A stretch of DNA of 64,000 nt from Sipunculus nudus (Eukaryota; Annelida; Sipuncula; Golfingiida; Sipunculidae): assembly GCA_026874595.1 (NCBI GenBank), contig CM049307.1, positions 955,579 to 1,019,578 of the forward strand, written 5' to 3'. The notes beneath the pieces are model-generated. The model was not told the DNA's origin, searched no databases, and was given only the letters and a program-made list of their open reading frames with translations. Below are positions 46,504 to 58,583 of this stretch, piece after piece. Within the stretch, counting starts at the first letter, position 1. Every line of letters starts with the position of its first letter. Position numbers and translations under genes: made by a program.

Positions 46504-48184
46504 TGGTAATGGCTAATCTAACCGACTGTGCAAGTGAACCGCGTAACATACACGAAAATCCGCAAACGTAAACAATAAACGCTGACAAAGTGAACCGGTG
46601 GTATCCTTACAATCACACGCGGTTGCACCGAAAATCAAAAGACGCACGGACATCAAGTATGTGATATTAACGTCTGAGTACACCTATCTGTCCTGTGACC
46701 TAACTCAACAAATCACCACAAACCAAGGTAATTAAATTAAACTGAACAGCTCAAATATCTACTCTAGTGTGAATAATTATCAAACGTATAACATTGGTTT
46801 ACCATATCACTGAGTAACTATTAAGCATAAAACAGTAGTTTACCATATCAAAGTATTAACCTGCATTAACTCTAAGTGGAGTGTGTTTGTCAAGTCTTAG
46901 CACTGACTCTCAATTTCAAATATTACACAACATCAAACAATTCAAAGAAGTTATATAAATAGTCAGTATGAACATTTCACCAAATACTCAGAAAATAAAT
47001 TTCCTGACAGGATGTTGGTTCTCAAACGGTGAAATCAATCCTGGGACGCTCATTCAATGTCACACCATAAAAGATGTAAACGACCAGGTTCTTTTAACTG
47101 TCAAACCAACTGGCTGACACTCATACATACGTACACTCCAACAGATTAATAAGTTATTAATTTACAAAAACAAATGATTATATTAAAGAAAAATGACACA
47201 TTTCTCTGGAGAGGCGCTCCATATATGCAAGCACTGAAGATCACAAGCGTTCTATAATAAACACAGGAAAATCACTAAGTCCGTTAACCATACCAAACAG
47301 AGTAGTCCCTTGTTTACACTTCTCCTGATCACATTATCATCGCGCACACATGACATCGGAATGTTGCGCTGCTCGACTCACTATTTGCTCGCGCTGTGTA
47401 CACAGTACAATCAGTCCACTTATAGATACAAGAAGCTACGACCACCAACAGTCCCTCGAACGAGTACTGGTTTGCCTCACAAGACACAGTTCAAACAACA
47501 CTTACTAATTAGCGCACAGTCTATTCTATCTGGACCCAGAATCAATGTCTTTCACAGCTGATGTCTCCTGGAATCACCCAGCTCTAGGTACGCGTTTACG
47601 CGTTTAAATAACGCGCTCACAACAGGTATAAATCGCCAGATTACGTGTTTGTCGGCAAAATGCGATACTCGCTCTGAAGTCCGTTACAGAGTATTCACCG
47701 TGGCCTTCCTCAGACACCGACTATCTACGCCTATAGACATTTTCTCTCAGCTGTCTGAACTCTGTTGAACACAGACCTGTTCCTGGACTGCAGATGTCAT
47801 CAGGCTACACGAACTGGCGCGCTGATCGGGCAATTGTAGCGAATTTCTTCTTAATCACGTCTTATGTATGTCACAAGTCCTGACCGTCTTCTGATCAGTC
47901 ACCACTCCTTATTATACCGCCAATTATTACATGAAATTTAATATGGGCACGCCTCCAGAGACGAAACCCTGAGGAAACCAAACTAAACAGGTGCTCACCC
48001 TTTGAAGTCTACAACAAACAGTCGTTGCAACAGAGACCGCCAAACAGAGACGGCTCCCACGAAATTAAACTGTATTTGAATTAACATCAAACGAGACACT
48101 TGTGATCGCTAATATCTAAACATGATACTCCATATTAATGTACAATAAATTAACAAAACAATCATCTTGTTATACTCCCCACTT
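46504..48184. other. Unassigned; possible 5' region/LTR of the gag relic
   Basis: About 1.7 kb with no supported gene. Being upstream of the - strand gag start at 46503, it should hold that element's leader and 5' LTR. No second LTR copy exists in the window to test this. A short + strand open frame (47310-47561) has no recognisable motif. Confidence 0.4.
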
Positions 48185-50850
48185 CAGTTCAATTCATTTA
48201 TTGCCACAAAAATACATGTATATACATTATACATGAAAAAGTTCATTTATATCAAATTATTCCTGTGACAAAGAGGACTGACTCATAGAGTATATGTCCT
48301 CTCAGTATTAACATTAAATATAGAAGTTACATGGTGCAGGCACTGTGCAATAAGATAACTAAAATTAAACTTTTTGGATTACAGAGAAAACAAACTAATA
48401 AACATTTGATTATGAAAATGAAGTTAAATAAAATTAATATGATACTTAAGTGGAGGAGAAATATTCTTTCAGAAGACGTTTAAATGTTGACATTGCAGAA
48501 CAAGGATCAATATCTTTTTAGAATATTGTTCCAAATTCCAACCCCTTTGAAAAGTTTTACTGTAGGCTGCAGTTTTACATACTGGCACATGGGGAAAAGA
48601 TGCATTCTTTTTGTTCTGTAATGATATACATCTAAAATTTGTTGCAAAATAATTCAGATACAATTAAGGATAACATGTCATAATTAATCTTATACATAAA
48701 TAAACCAACATTATAATTGTAGATATTTTCAGAGGTTAGAAACCTGAGGGAAATAAACAGATCATGTGTATGTGAATTATATGAAAATGAGGTGATCACT
48801 CGTATAGCTCTTTTCTGCAGTCTAAACAGTGGCAGTAGTGCAGACACCCCTGCAGAACCCCCCACCTTAATACAATAAGTTAAATATGGACAGATAAAAG
48901 AATGAGTGTAATAAAAGTAGACTCTTGCAACATCTTCGTTGCTTTTCCTATAATTCCTATACCTTAAGAAATTTAGGTCTTTATGTGCTGTAATCGCTTG
49001 GTCCACTTCAAATGTTAATCTATTATTACTCCTAAAAACTTTGTACAGTCTACTCTGGAGATTGTCACCATTAATCACAATACTCTTAATAACATTAATT
49101 CTTCGTTTGTCAAGGCTGAAAAATATTAAATGAGTTTTCTTAGTATTCAGGATTAATTTATTTGCATTCAGCCATTGAACAAGTTTACTCAGTTCAGCAT
49201 TCATGCAATCAATTAGATCAGATTTTTTTCACAAATAAAACCATTACTATAATCTTCAAATAATATGGGAAAGAATACATGAAAAACATTAACCATATCA
49301 TTGATGTATAACAAGAATAAAATTTGCCCAAGTATTGAGCCTTGTGGAACTCCAAATTGTATAGTATCAGAACTGGATGAGATATAATTGTAACAGACGT
49401 ATTGTTTGCGATTTGATAGATAACTAATAAACCATCTGTAAGCGATATCCCTCAGTCTATATTTATATAGTTTGTCAAATAATATTGCATGATTTACAGT
49501 ATCGAAAGTTTTACTGAAATCAAGAAATACACCAAGTACTATATCACACATCTCCAGATGTTTCATAATTTTGTCAATTAAAACAAATAAAGCAAGACTG
49601 GTTCCATGTTTCTCCCTAAAACCAAACTGATATTTCTATAAAAGCTCATTTTTTTTATAAATTTTATCAATATATTATAAACAATTTTTTTCTAATACTT
49701 CTCTAATAGAGAATATTGTTAAAATTGACACAGGTCTGTAATTATTAATTAACATATTATCACCACTTTTGAATAATGAAACCACTTTAGCAATTTTAAG
49801 CTGATCCGGAAATATTGCCTGCTCTAGTGATAAATTAAAGTGGTGCCAGTACATCCACAAATAAGTGAATGTTTCTTTTAACAACCTTAGTTGTTATATC
49901 ATCCAAACCGGTATTGCTATCTTTCAAATAAGCAATGATACTTTGAATTTCTTTATTATCAACTGGCTTGAGAAATTATGAATTTGTTACATTTTTGGAT
50001 ATATAATTTAATGGATCAACTGATGATGGAATACGTTGAACCAAGGTGGAACCTACATTTATGTAAAAATTATTAAATGCATCTGCTATAATCTTTCCAT
50101 CGGAAGTAGCTGATCCATTAATACTGAATTTTAATTGATTACAATGGGAATTTTTTTCTTGTTTATTAGTTCCTTTATTATAGACCAGGATGTTTTTAGA
50201 TTTGAATTGTACTTTTTGAACAAACTATCAAAACGCTTTCTTCCGTGCTTTCTAATAAGACTGCATAATTTATGTTTATACTCCAAAATAATTATTCTGT
50301 TATATAGTGTTTTAACTGTAATTGATCATTTGTATAATTTATTTTTTAGTTTTTATATAATTTATTAAGCCATCCGTTAGAAATGGTTTGCTATTTTTAT
50401 AATTCTTATTAATTTAATTCGAAAACAATTATTGTAGGTATTCCTGAAAATCTCTAGGAAATTTGAATATGCAGTCTGGCAGTTCTGTTCAGTCATTACC
50501 ACAGACCAGTCAATATTCTGTATTTCATCGCAAAACCTATTCATGGTTTATATAGTCTTACAGTCCTTATATAGTCCTTATACAGTCTGCGAAAGCTTGC
50601 AACACTATTATCTTCAACAATTTTCTCGAGTACAACACAATATATAGGAAAGTGATCAGTAATATCAGTTACACATATTCCTTGATGGAAATTATAATTC
50701 TTATAATTATAACACTATTATAATTGCAACACTATTATCTGCAACAATTTTCTCGAGTACAACACAATATATAGGAAAGTGATCAGTAATATCAGTTACA
50801 CATATTCCTTGATGGAAATTATAATTCTTATAATTATAACAGAATATATT
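48185..50850 (-). pseudogene. LINE with endonuclease end and RT, inactive
   Basis: Read on the - strand. The endonuclease C-terminus (GICVTDITDHFPIYCVV, near 50610-50680 and again near 50740-50810 through a 127-bp duplication) keeps the SDH-like motif. A linker follows (NIDWSVVMTEQNCQTAYSNF, about 50440-50520). RT is at 49884-48632 with KIAKVVSLFKSGDN, NNYRPVSI, FLDFSKTFDTVNH and FGVPQGSILGQILFLLYIND. The catalytic FADD is read as FEDYSN, so the second Asp is lost. The C-terminal domain has WLNANKLILNTKKTHLIFFS and PYLTYCIKVGGSAGVSALLP. The 3' end near 48190 carries AATAAATGAATTGAACTGAA. CR1/L2-type; the exact clade is uncertain. Confidence 0.88.
50599..50840. repeat. 127-bp tandem duplication inside the LINE
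   Basis: Copies begin at 50599 and 50726 with GCAACACTATTATCT(T/G)CAAC and share AATTTTCTCGAGTACAACAC and onward, almost identical. The duplication spans the endonuclease C-terminal coding stretch. Confidence 0.92.
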
Positions 50851-50879
50851 TTAAACCAAGTTGCTGATGAGTACTTGAA

Positions 50880-51148
50880 CATGCAAAACATTAACTAAGT
50901 CGGTCCTCTGATGACACTCACCAACCGTTCAGAAAAGGTAGACGATCATACCCGTGCACTTTGTTGTAATAAGTACCTCAGGTTTCCGTGGTAGGACCTA
51001 TATTGTTCACTTTATATTCACAACCACAACCCCTTTTCCAAATAATATCTGCACATGGTTGTTCTTTTCATAACTTTGCTGATGACACTGAACTTTCAAA
51101 AAGTAGTCAACTGGAGGAGTTCAGCTCTTCCAGCTTAGCATACAGAGT
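50880..51148 (+). pseudogene. LINE RT catalytic fragment, 5' half of a split LINE
   Basis: The + strand reads VVGPILFTLYSQPQPLFQII, then HNFADDTELSKSSQLEEF. This is the QG..LGP block and an intact FADD catalytic motif of a CR1/Nimb-type RT. The reading stops at the left LTR of the gypsy element (51149). The natural continuation of such an RT (WMTSNNLKLNTDKT) is found on the same strand at about 59030, beyond that element. Confidence 0.8.
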
Positions 51149-51731
51149 TGTAGTGAGGCAACCCAACACTCTGTGGGTTCGTTCTCGGGGTTGAGTCGGA
51201 ATTTGCTGACGGGGCCAATGTTTCTTATAGTAGTTCTGGCCGGAGTTTACTGTGATAATTCGACAGTCAAGGCTTATGCAATAAACAAAAGTCAGATGTA
51301 TAAATTTAAATGATTATAAACAAAGACGAATTACATTAAATTACACTTAATCAGTAAACAATTAATCAAATGATTACTAGTATCAGTTCACGGGTCCCCG
51401 AACCTTGTTATCCAGGGCTGGCCGCCATGTTATTATTCTGGTCGGGCAGCCTTTGGTCAATGTCTTTGATGAAGACCCTCGGACTGTTATGGCCCGATCT
51501 TTACATCATAACTGTCCACATTCATCACACAACAAAGTTATTTAGTTCTTCTAGCTGTTTCTCGCACGCTTTCAGTCAGATTTACTGTTATTGTTCCCCC
51601 AAATTCGGCCACCATCTGTCGATGCGTGCCCCGCTCACTATGTCATCCGTAACTGAACGGATCCGTCACTATAGCAAACTCGTAACTCAGTTCGTACTAA
51701 AGTCAAACCGTACTAGAGGGGATTCGCCACA
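51149..51731 (-). repeat. 3' LTR of the gypsy element
   Basis: It shares GTTCGTTCTCGGGGTTGAGT, TTCGACAGTCAAGGCT, CAGGGCTGGCCGCCATGTTA and ACTGAACGGATCCGTCACT in order with 56988-58583. The inner end TTCGCCACA (TGTGGCGAA on the - strand) adjoins the PPT. The outer end is uncertain by about 10 bp. Confidence 0.8.
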
Positions 51732-52176
51732 TTCCTCTCCCCTTGGATTCAACCGCCCCCGGTTGACAGGGATACACCGATTAAATGAACTTATAGACGG
51801 TGGTCATTAAACAATCAATTATACTAAAGCAAAATGTCCAGTTATCGGCGGTCACATAAAAATATATCATAGGTTACCTTACTTAAGTTACATTATCAAA
51901 ATATGAACCGATATCACATATTTAAACATTAGATGCATTGACACTGATATACATCCTAGACTGAAACGAACATACTGTTCACCTGGTGGCTAAGGAAATG
52001 TCTAGCTAAACCATGTCTCTGGTACTTTGGTGGTTCCATAATAGCACATTACTTCGCTCAAGGGCATACCTATACAATAAGACTTTTACCCTTGGCAGTT
52101 CCGCCATATGAGCCATTCACCATATTTACTATTCTAGGTTGCCAAAATTTAGAATTCCCTGCCTAAACACAGCCTG

Positions 52177-52917
52177 TCACGTCATAGTCTCTAACCAATT
52201 AATTCTATCAACTGGTTTCTTACGACGCAAACCACGGCCTATTGGCATAGTCTTTTCTCCGCCTAGAACCATCAAGTCGGGCGAGCACATCGTGCTATCA
52301 TGTGCGGTCGTCCGATGCGCTGACATCATGTACAGTAGCAAATCGTCCCATTTGTCTTGGTAGTCGTTTACAAAACAAGACAACATCTGTAGCAAGGTTC
52401 TATTCACACGCACCACAATTGCATCGCTCTGAGGACGATATGTACAAGACTTTGTCTTGTCAATCTCCAGCAACTTTGACCGGAAATCGGGTCCTTGATC
52501 GCCATGCAGAACACGCGGAATTACATACTCGTGCAATAACCGTTCAGTGATGGTTTTAGCTGTGTTGATTGGGATTGCGTAAGCCTCGGCCCACTTAGTA
52601 CAATAGTCAGAAAGGACACAAATGTACTGATTTCCATTGTCAGTGGTCCTGAGCGGTCCTAGAATGTCTATAGCTAAAGGCTCCATTCAGTCTCCAACAG
52701 GACTTTGATGAAGTTGTGCTTTACGGGGTCCTGTACGTGGTTTTCGGCTTGCGCGCACATTACATCTTTGACACCTTAGAATCACATCCTGTTTGTGACC
52801 TTGCCAATAAAAGCGTTGGCGAACATTGTGCAGAGTCTTAGTTACACCTAAATGTCCAGGTAGTTTCTTGTTATTGACAAACATCATGATTTGCTTTATC
52901 AATGGCCACGGTGTCAC
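52177..52917 (-). pseudogene. Integrase of the gypsy element, catalytic Glu lost
   Basis: On the - strand the zinc-binding domain (PGHLGVTKTLHNV ... CQRCNV) lacks the first His (VNNKKL in its place). An in-frame stop at about 52687 separates it from the core. The core has AIDILGPL (first Asp) and HGDQGPDF (second Asp, 52498-52500). The catalytic Glu position, in RPQSDAIVVRVNRTL, is Val (codon 52411-52413). Only 28 residues separate it from the second Asp instead of the usual 35, so about seven residues are deleted. It follows RNase H, the normal order. Confidence 0.88.
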
Positions 52918-53193
52918 AAGCTGTCAGACTTTAGGCATGTTGTTACTGGGAGCCCACTCTCAGTACAATAAATTGTCCAGGATCATTAAATTGTTCAACA
53001 AGGCCTTCAAGTCTCGCGATTCGGTAGCTATCACTGCCCATGGTGGCCTTTGTCTATTTCTGGTGAGAAGGATCATCGATTTTCAATATGCCAGGGTCCT
53101 GCTGTAACGTTTGAAGCCCGTCAGTGCCATATTTTGACACCACTTCTCAAATGCATGTCATGGGAGCTCTGGGATGGGTCATTTACATCGTCT

Positions 53194-53600
53194 CTACCTA
53201 TCGTGGATAGCCGACATCCTCTCTCTGTCTGGTGTTAAACTGTCCTCTCTGTTACACTGTCGGCATGGGACTCGGGACATAGCGTGAGCGTTTGTATGCT
53301 TAGTCCCTGCTCGCGTTTCAATCTCAAACGAATAAATGTCCAATACAACGAGCCATCGAGCTAACATCCCTTCGACGTTATGGAAGTTCTTTAACCATCT
53401 CAGCGACGCATGGTCTGTTCGAAGAATGAAATTTCGTCCCCACAAATAATGTCGGAAATGCTTGATAAATGTTTCTGCCACCAGAAGTTCACGTTTAGTG
53501 GTACAGTGGTTACGTTTGGAACGATTTAGGGTCCTGCTGCCATAGGCGATCACACGTTCCTGACCATCTTGAAGTTGGGACAGCACGGCGCTCATCCCTT
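53194..53600 (-). pseudogene. RNase H of the gypsy element
   Basis: On the - strand MSAVLSQLQDGQERVIAYGS, CTTKRELLVAETFIKHFRHY (catalytic Glu) and ILRTDHASLRWL (catalytic Asp) form the usual RNase H blocks, followed by a linker to integrase. It is split by a frame change from LDTDGILVKG in the preceding frame (53592-53620), where the first Asp lies. The region 52920-53190 between it and the integrase zinc finger holds no intact frame. Confidence 0.85.
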
Positions 53601-54783
53601 CACCAGTATACCGTCGGTATCCAAAATGAACTGATCGCCTTTCATAGGAAACGCCAACAGCGGGGCTTCTTTAATAGCTTTCTTTAGCGCTTCGAAAGAA
53701 TTTTGGCACTTTTCTGTCCATTGAAACTGTTTCTTTTTGGAGTTTTCCCTAGTTAAAGCGCTCATCGGGGCAGCGATCTCAGAGAATCTGTAGATGTGGC
53801 GACGATAGTAGGCTGTTATACCGAGAAAACTGCGAACTTCAGTTAGGTTACTTGGTACAGGCCACTCCGCGACTGCTTCCACCTTCCTGGGGTCACAACT
53901 GACACCACTAGCTGATACCATGTGTCCTAAAAATGTTACACAGCGTTGGAACAAATGGCATTTCTTTGCTTCGGTGTTAAGTTAGTTTCCCTAAACCTCT
54001 GCCACACAGTCAGATTCCTAAAGCATGGTCAAAATTAAGTCCGACACCGATCACATCATCGATGTAAACTAGACACTTTCTCCACTGGAGGCCTCGTAGT
54101 ACATTTTCCATCAACCGTTTACAGCTCGCAGGCGCGTTACACAGGCCAAACGGCATGACCTTGAACTGGTGTAATCCGAGATGTGTAGAAAACGCAGTCT
54201 TTTCCTTTGATCCATCTTCGGCCATTTTGAGCTGCCAATAACCTGAGGTCATGTCAAATGTCGAAAACCACTGACTACCGGATAAAGTGTCAAACGAATC
54301 ATCGATACGCGGTAACGGATACGCATCTTTTCGAGTCACGCTATTAAGTCGCCGATAATCGACGCAAAATCGCACTCCTCCGTCTTTCATGGTTACAAGT
54401 ACTATCGGCGAAGCCCATGGGCTGTTACTGGGCTCTATGATGTCTTGGTCTGGCATCTTTTGTACCTCTGTTTTCACAATAGCTTTCTTAATTTGCGGTA
54501 CCCGACGCGATGTTTGTTTAATCGTAGGGTTACAACCTGTATCGGTCTGGTGTTCGGCAAGGTTGGCAAGGCCTAACTTTCTGTCTGGCCCCAGAAAGAT
54601 ATCTTTATTTTCAAAGATGGCTGCTTTTAGAAGACTGATTTGACCGCCAGTTAGATCATCATGGGCACTGGTAATTAACGGCTTTAAGTGTTCAGGTAAC
54701 TGTATGTCCTTATCCACATCAAGATGACTAGCATCTATTGTACTTTCTGCGGGTAGTGGAATAACTTGATCCACCTCCCTCAA
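53592..54783 (-). pseudogene. Reverse transcriptase of the gypsy element
   Basis: On the - strand IEPSNSPWASPIVLVTMKDG, RFCVDYRRLNSVT, FSTFDMTSGYWQLKM (first Asp), VMPFGLCNAPA and VYIDDV (YIDD, 54055-54066) form a near-complete palm and fingers. A frameshift near 53960-54010 leads into the thumb (VTFLGHMVSASGVSCDPRKV; FLGITAYYRRHI). Catalytic residues are intact. Upstream (55079-54780) an open frame (HHQSGTSVARVYVKETRTV) is the protease/linker region, without a visible DTG/DSG. Confidence 0.88.
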
Positions 54784-55489
54784 TTGGGCAACGGGCGTTC
54801 TTTTGCCACTCTTTTTTTTGTCTCATTACTTGGATTAATCACTGCGATTGGCACAATCTTATTGTATGTATCTATTACGGTGCTGCCAACAAGAAGTCCA
54901 GTCTCTTCAACATATGCAGGGTCTGGCTCTAACAAGCCATCTGTTGGCAATTCAGTCCTTAACTTTCCAAGTTTACACGGTATAGTTGCTTCGTACCGCG
55001 ATGAGACGGTCCTAGTCTCTTTCACATACACACGAGCTACACTGGTACCAGACTGATGATGCATCCCTTTAACGGTCAATTAATGGAGTGAGGCATCGAG
55101 GTGTGTGATTAAATCGACCCCCATCAGTCCAGGATGCTCAGCTAGCACGACCACAAGTGGAATGTCAAACTTTCCCCAACTATCTCCAAATTAAAAGTTC
55201 CCTAACCTTCAGTGTCCATATGCTGTCCTGTTAGAGTGCTAAAAGTCTTTTCTACCGGGTACAGTACAGGTCGTGTATGTGCTGGCATTCGATGATACAA
55301 CTCTTTACTGATAATACTGTGATTTACTTGGCTCAGTCGTTGAATTGACCTTGACCTTGACTTACTTTGGTCTACTTAAGGTCGGAACAGTGGGATCACG
55401 GGAATCAACCGATTCGTATTCGACTGCGGCGGTTATGACAGCTTCTAGTGTAGCTGGCATCGCGAAATGCACATGCTTCTGTAGCTCAC

Positions 55490-56217
55490 GATGGTCTTGG
55501 CCCGCGTTGTCGTTTTCGATTGCAAAACTCATTTACGAAGGCTGTTTTCCGCTCTTTAGGTGCGAATCGCGATTCCAACGCCTCTTTCAGTTCACGATAG
55601 TTTTCTCAACGTTCAGGTGTTAGGTCTCCTTACACCCTTTGCGCATTTCCAGTTAAACTAGCTCCTAATTGTAAGGCTTTCTGATTATCGTCCATCCGAT
55701 TCCATTTGCCAACTAATTCAAAATGGCGGATATAATCTTACCATTCATTGGTTTCGCCATCATACTTATCCGGCTCTTTTCGCCCTCTCGGTTTCATGTT
55801 ATCATCCATACTTTGGGGTTCCCCTTGCCAAGGTGTAGAAACAGGCATATCATAGGGGTTTTTACCTTGAGGGGTCCTTGGCCCTGATTGTGCTATTTGA
55901 CAAAATATTTCTGTTAAATGGTCTCTGGGTAACTGAGACGGCTGTGACTGTCCCTGCAGTGCCGGTGCATCACTCTCAATTTGCACTATGACCGAATCGT
56001 CATGCGAACTCAGACCATCACTACCCTGACCTTGACCGTTACTTTGCTGATTGACAAAACAGGTCTGTTGTCTACCCTCAGTCCGCGTCGACTGAACTGG
56101 TAATAACCAAGTCGTAACAATCGATAACAAAAAGTCCGCAAATGTTTGCTGTCGAGCCATTTTCTCCTCCAATCTCTCCAGATAATCACAATAAAATAGT
56201 TCAAATCTGTCTCTCAA
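55490..56217 (-). pseudogene. Gag of the gypsy element
   Basis: On the - strand an open frame from 56217 to 55738 reads MRDRFELFYCDYLERLEEKM, a Gln/Ser-rich middle and RGRKEPDKYDGETNEW. It continues after one stop as DYIRHFELVGKWNRMDDNQK, LQLGASLTGNAQRV and LKEALESRFAPKERKTAF. The KYDG...W..Y..HFE motif and L.G.A..VL block are those of a gypsy capsid. No zinc knuckle is readable downstream. Confidence 0.8.
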
Positions 56218-56334
56218 GCATTAAAATGTAACAAAAGGCAAATTACTTGTCCTATCAGGTCATCAATAGGCATAACAGGCTACTGTATAATGAGCTATTC
56301 TCTTTTCTTCAAAAGGGAATGCATCAATTTGTAG

Positions 56335-56770
56335 TACCAGTATGTAACAAGTGACCCATGGATCATGACGCTCAGCTGTCAAAGAAGACATTCACAAAAC
56401 GAATTTTATCATCTGAAAGCCAAATTTTGTAACTGGTATCCCAATTCAACTGAAGCATAACTCAGAGGATATAAGTAATTTCAGGTTTCCAAGAAGATTT
56501 TTAATGGACCTCCCCTGAATGTCTAGTCAGAAGGTCCAATGTTTACGATTTGTGCCCTGTTAACTGACAACTGCTTCTTTGAAAGTCTCAAAAATAGAGA
56601 GAAAAGGTGTAAATTTCGAAAAAAAAATACAGATGGCGCCACCAGTCTGCAGCAACTGATCAAACACTACATGATCAATATGCATGCAAAGAATCATGGT
56701 GATCAGTGCATCAGTTACTCAGATACATGTAGTTAAGCTTTTATCTCAAATTTTTAGTTATTCTAGGGGG
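56335..56770 (-). repeat. Fragment related to the GCTCAGCTGA dispersed repeat
   Basis: On the - strand GACAGCTGAGCGTCATGATC, then CATGGGTCAC, matches the 3' terminal motif of the repeats at 2226-3890 and 9950-11325. The neighbouring sequence up to about 56900 also holds GATGGCGCCACC and GGCGCCATCTGTTG words. It lies between the gag start and the 5' LTR, so it is probably an insertion in the leader. Confidence 0.45.
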
Positions 56771-57058
56771 TACTGAACAAGCTTCGCCATCTGTTGGCCA
56801 TAACATATACTAATGTTAATTCATGACAATTAGAAAAGAACAAGCCAGTGGCGCCATCTGTTGATCATATCATAAACTAGTTTGTTCCTGAGTAATACTA
56901 TGTCAAAATTTTCGGCTAAAATATCACCAAAACATCCAAATTATCCCCCAAGCGTGCGGGCAACCAAATCTCTAGCGTACCGGGCTTTGCAACCTAACGC
57001 TCCGCGAGTTCGTTCTCGGGGTTGAGTTGGAATTTGCTGACAAACTGGGCCAATGTTT

Positions 57059-57306
57059 TTATAATTATTATAAACTATTTATTTTACATAGATTGTACAA
57101 CTAGTTATAATAACTAATACGAGGCACTCTCCATGGCTCGGATGTTGCCGCTTGGTAGTCGGTAAGGGTGGAGGAAACCGGAGGACCCGGAGAAAACCAC
57201 CGGCCTAGGACGGGCCACTACAACCCACTCTCATAGCCACACCGGGGATCGAACCCAGGTTGCCAGCGGAGAAGGCCGAGCGTTTTACCACTCAGCTGTC
57301 CAGGCC
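57059..57306 (-). mobile_element. tRNA-derived SINE, copy 2 (-), with 9-bp TSD
   Basis: Reverse-oriented copy of the SINE at 44511-44758. B box GGGTTCGATCCCC and A box AGCTGAGTGGTAAAACGCTC are on the - strand. CCAATGTTT at 57050-57058 and 57307-57315 is a 9-bp target-site duplication, and the empty site is visible in the sister LTR (GGGCCAATGTTTC near 51212). Confidence 0.93.
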
Positions 57307-57712
57307 CCAATGTTTCTTTTAGTGGTACTGGCCGGAGTTCACTGTTATAATTCGACAGTCAAGGCTCATGCAATGAACAAAAGTCAGACTAAAGATTTAA
57401 ATGATAATTAACAAATAACGACGAATTACATGAAATTACACTTAATCAGTAAACAATTTATGATTATCAGTTAAGTGGTCCCCGTACATAGTTTTCCAGG
57501 GCTGGCCGCCATGTTATTATTCTCGTCGGGCGTACTTTTGGTCAAAGTCTTTGATGGGGACCATCGGACTGTTACGGCCCGATCTTTACATAAAAACTGT
57601 CCACATTCATCACAGAACAAAGTTATTTAGTTCTCCTAGCTGTTTCTCGCACGCTTTCAGTCAGATTAACTGTTATTGTTCCCCCAAATTCGGCCACCGT
57701 CTCTCGATGCGT

Positions 57713-58475
57713 GCTTTGCTGCAGTTTGCAGCGCTGACATATAGTAAACAATTATCAAGCGCTGCAGCCTCTGGCGGGGAGAGTTTATACTATGCAATTT
57801 TGCACGGATCCGTGCAAACCTCTTAGACACGAAATGTGTAGCGTGAGGACACCAAACAACCCCCACATATTATCATTGATACAGATGCTTAGTCTCCATT
57901 GGAACCAAACCTTTGCTGAATGATCAGTATGTAATTAAGTTTGGGCACTTAGTCTGAATGAAGTCAGATATTGCTTCATCTCCGTCGGGGCGCTGGAGCC
58001 TTCCGGTTGGAACAGCCAATAGGAATGTAGCATCATAGACAACACCGCGATGTATGATGGGAAATGCTTATGAAAATGAGGTGTATCCTAGTGCACGGCA
58101 CTGGCATTCCTGGGAAAAGCCCCCCCTGAGTTCCTCTTTTGCATAGATAGCCCACCTGATTTGCATGGGATTCCTTTTCCGGCGGTTTCCTGTTGCGCAT
58201 GCGCAGATACAACTCCCGCATGGAAGGATGGCAACAACTGAACCCCGGGAGTTCAAAGAATAAAAAACATCTAAAGGCGCACATAAAGGTGATATATCGA
58301 TATAATTTGATACATATTATGTTTATTTATATATATGAATACAAGATTGCTTCTTTATCGCACAAAAAGCAGCGGTATTTCATGTTACGGGTCCCTCCAT
58401 GTACCGCAGGGTGATTTCGTAGCGCCAGACGGTCGGACTCCATATCATAGATAAATGTCCGTACGTGTCGGGCTA
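57713..58475. mobile_element. 763-bp insertion in the LTR, 7-bp flanking repeat
   Basis: GATGCGT occurs at 57706-57712 and 58476-58482, while the sister LTR has one copy (GATGCGTGCCCCGC near 51620). The insert lacks a protein motif. Its left end (CAGTTTGCAGCGCTGACATA) resembles 21585-21615, so it belongs to a repeat family. About 11 extra bases lie next to the right flank. Class unknown. Confidence 0.6.
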
Positions 58476-58583
58476 GATGCGTACCCAGATGTTCTCCCGC
58501 TCACCACGTCATCCGTAACTGAACGGATCCGTCACTTTAGCAAATTCGTAACTCAGTTCGTACCAAAGTCAAACCGTACTATA

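Larger units (their letters stand above)
51149..58583 (-). mobile_element. Ty3/gypsy retrotransposon, conventional order, inactive
   Basis: A - strand element with related terminal blocks at 51149-51731 and 56988-58583; the right one is enlarged by two insertions. Coding remains run gag (56217), protease region, RT, RNase H, integrase (52177), the standard order. On the - strand the purine-rich AAGGGGAGAGGAA (51732-51744) adjoins the left LTR as PPT. The PBS beside the right LTR (about 56960-56985) was not identified with confidence. Stops, frameshifts and lost catalytic residues make it inactive. Confidence 0.82.
56988..58583 (-). repeat. 5' LTR of the gypsy element with two insertions
   Basis: LTR blocks 56988-57058, 57307-57712 and 58476-58583 match 51149-51731 in order. 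They are interrupted by a SINE (57059-57306) and by another insert (57713-58475). The outer end lacks the TGTGGCGAATCCCC start seen in the left LTR; it is lost or diverged after CCGTACTA. Confidence 0.78.

Noticed and set aside
46504-48184. 5' LTR of the third gag relic
   Set aside because: The position is right, but no matching second LTR exists in the window and TG...CA ends could not be fixed. It was left as unassigned sequence.
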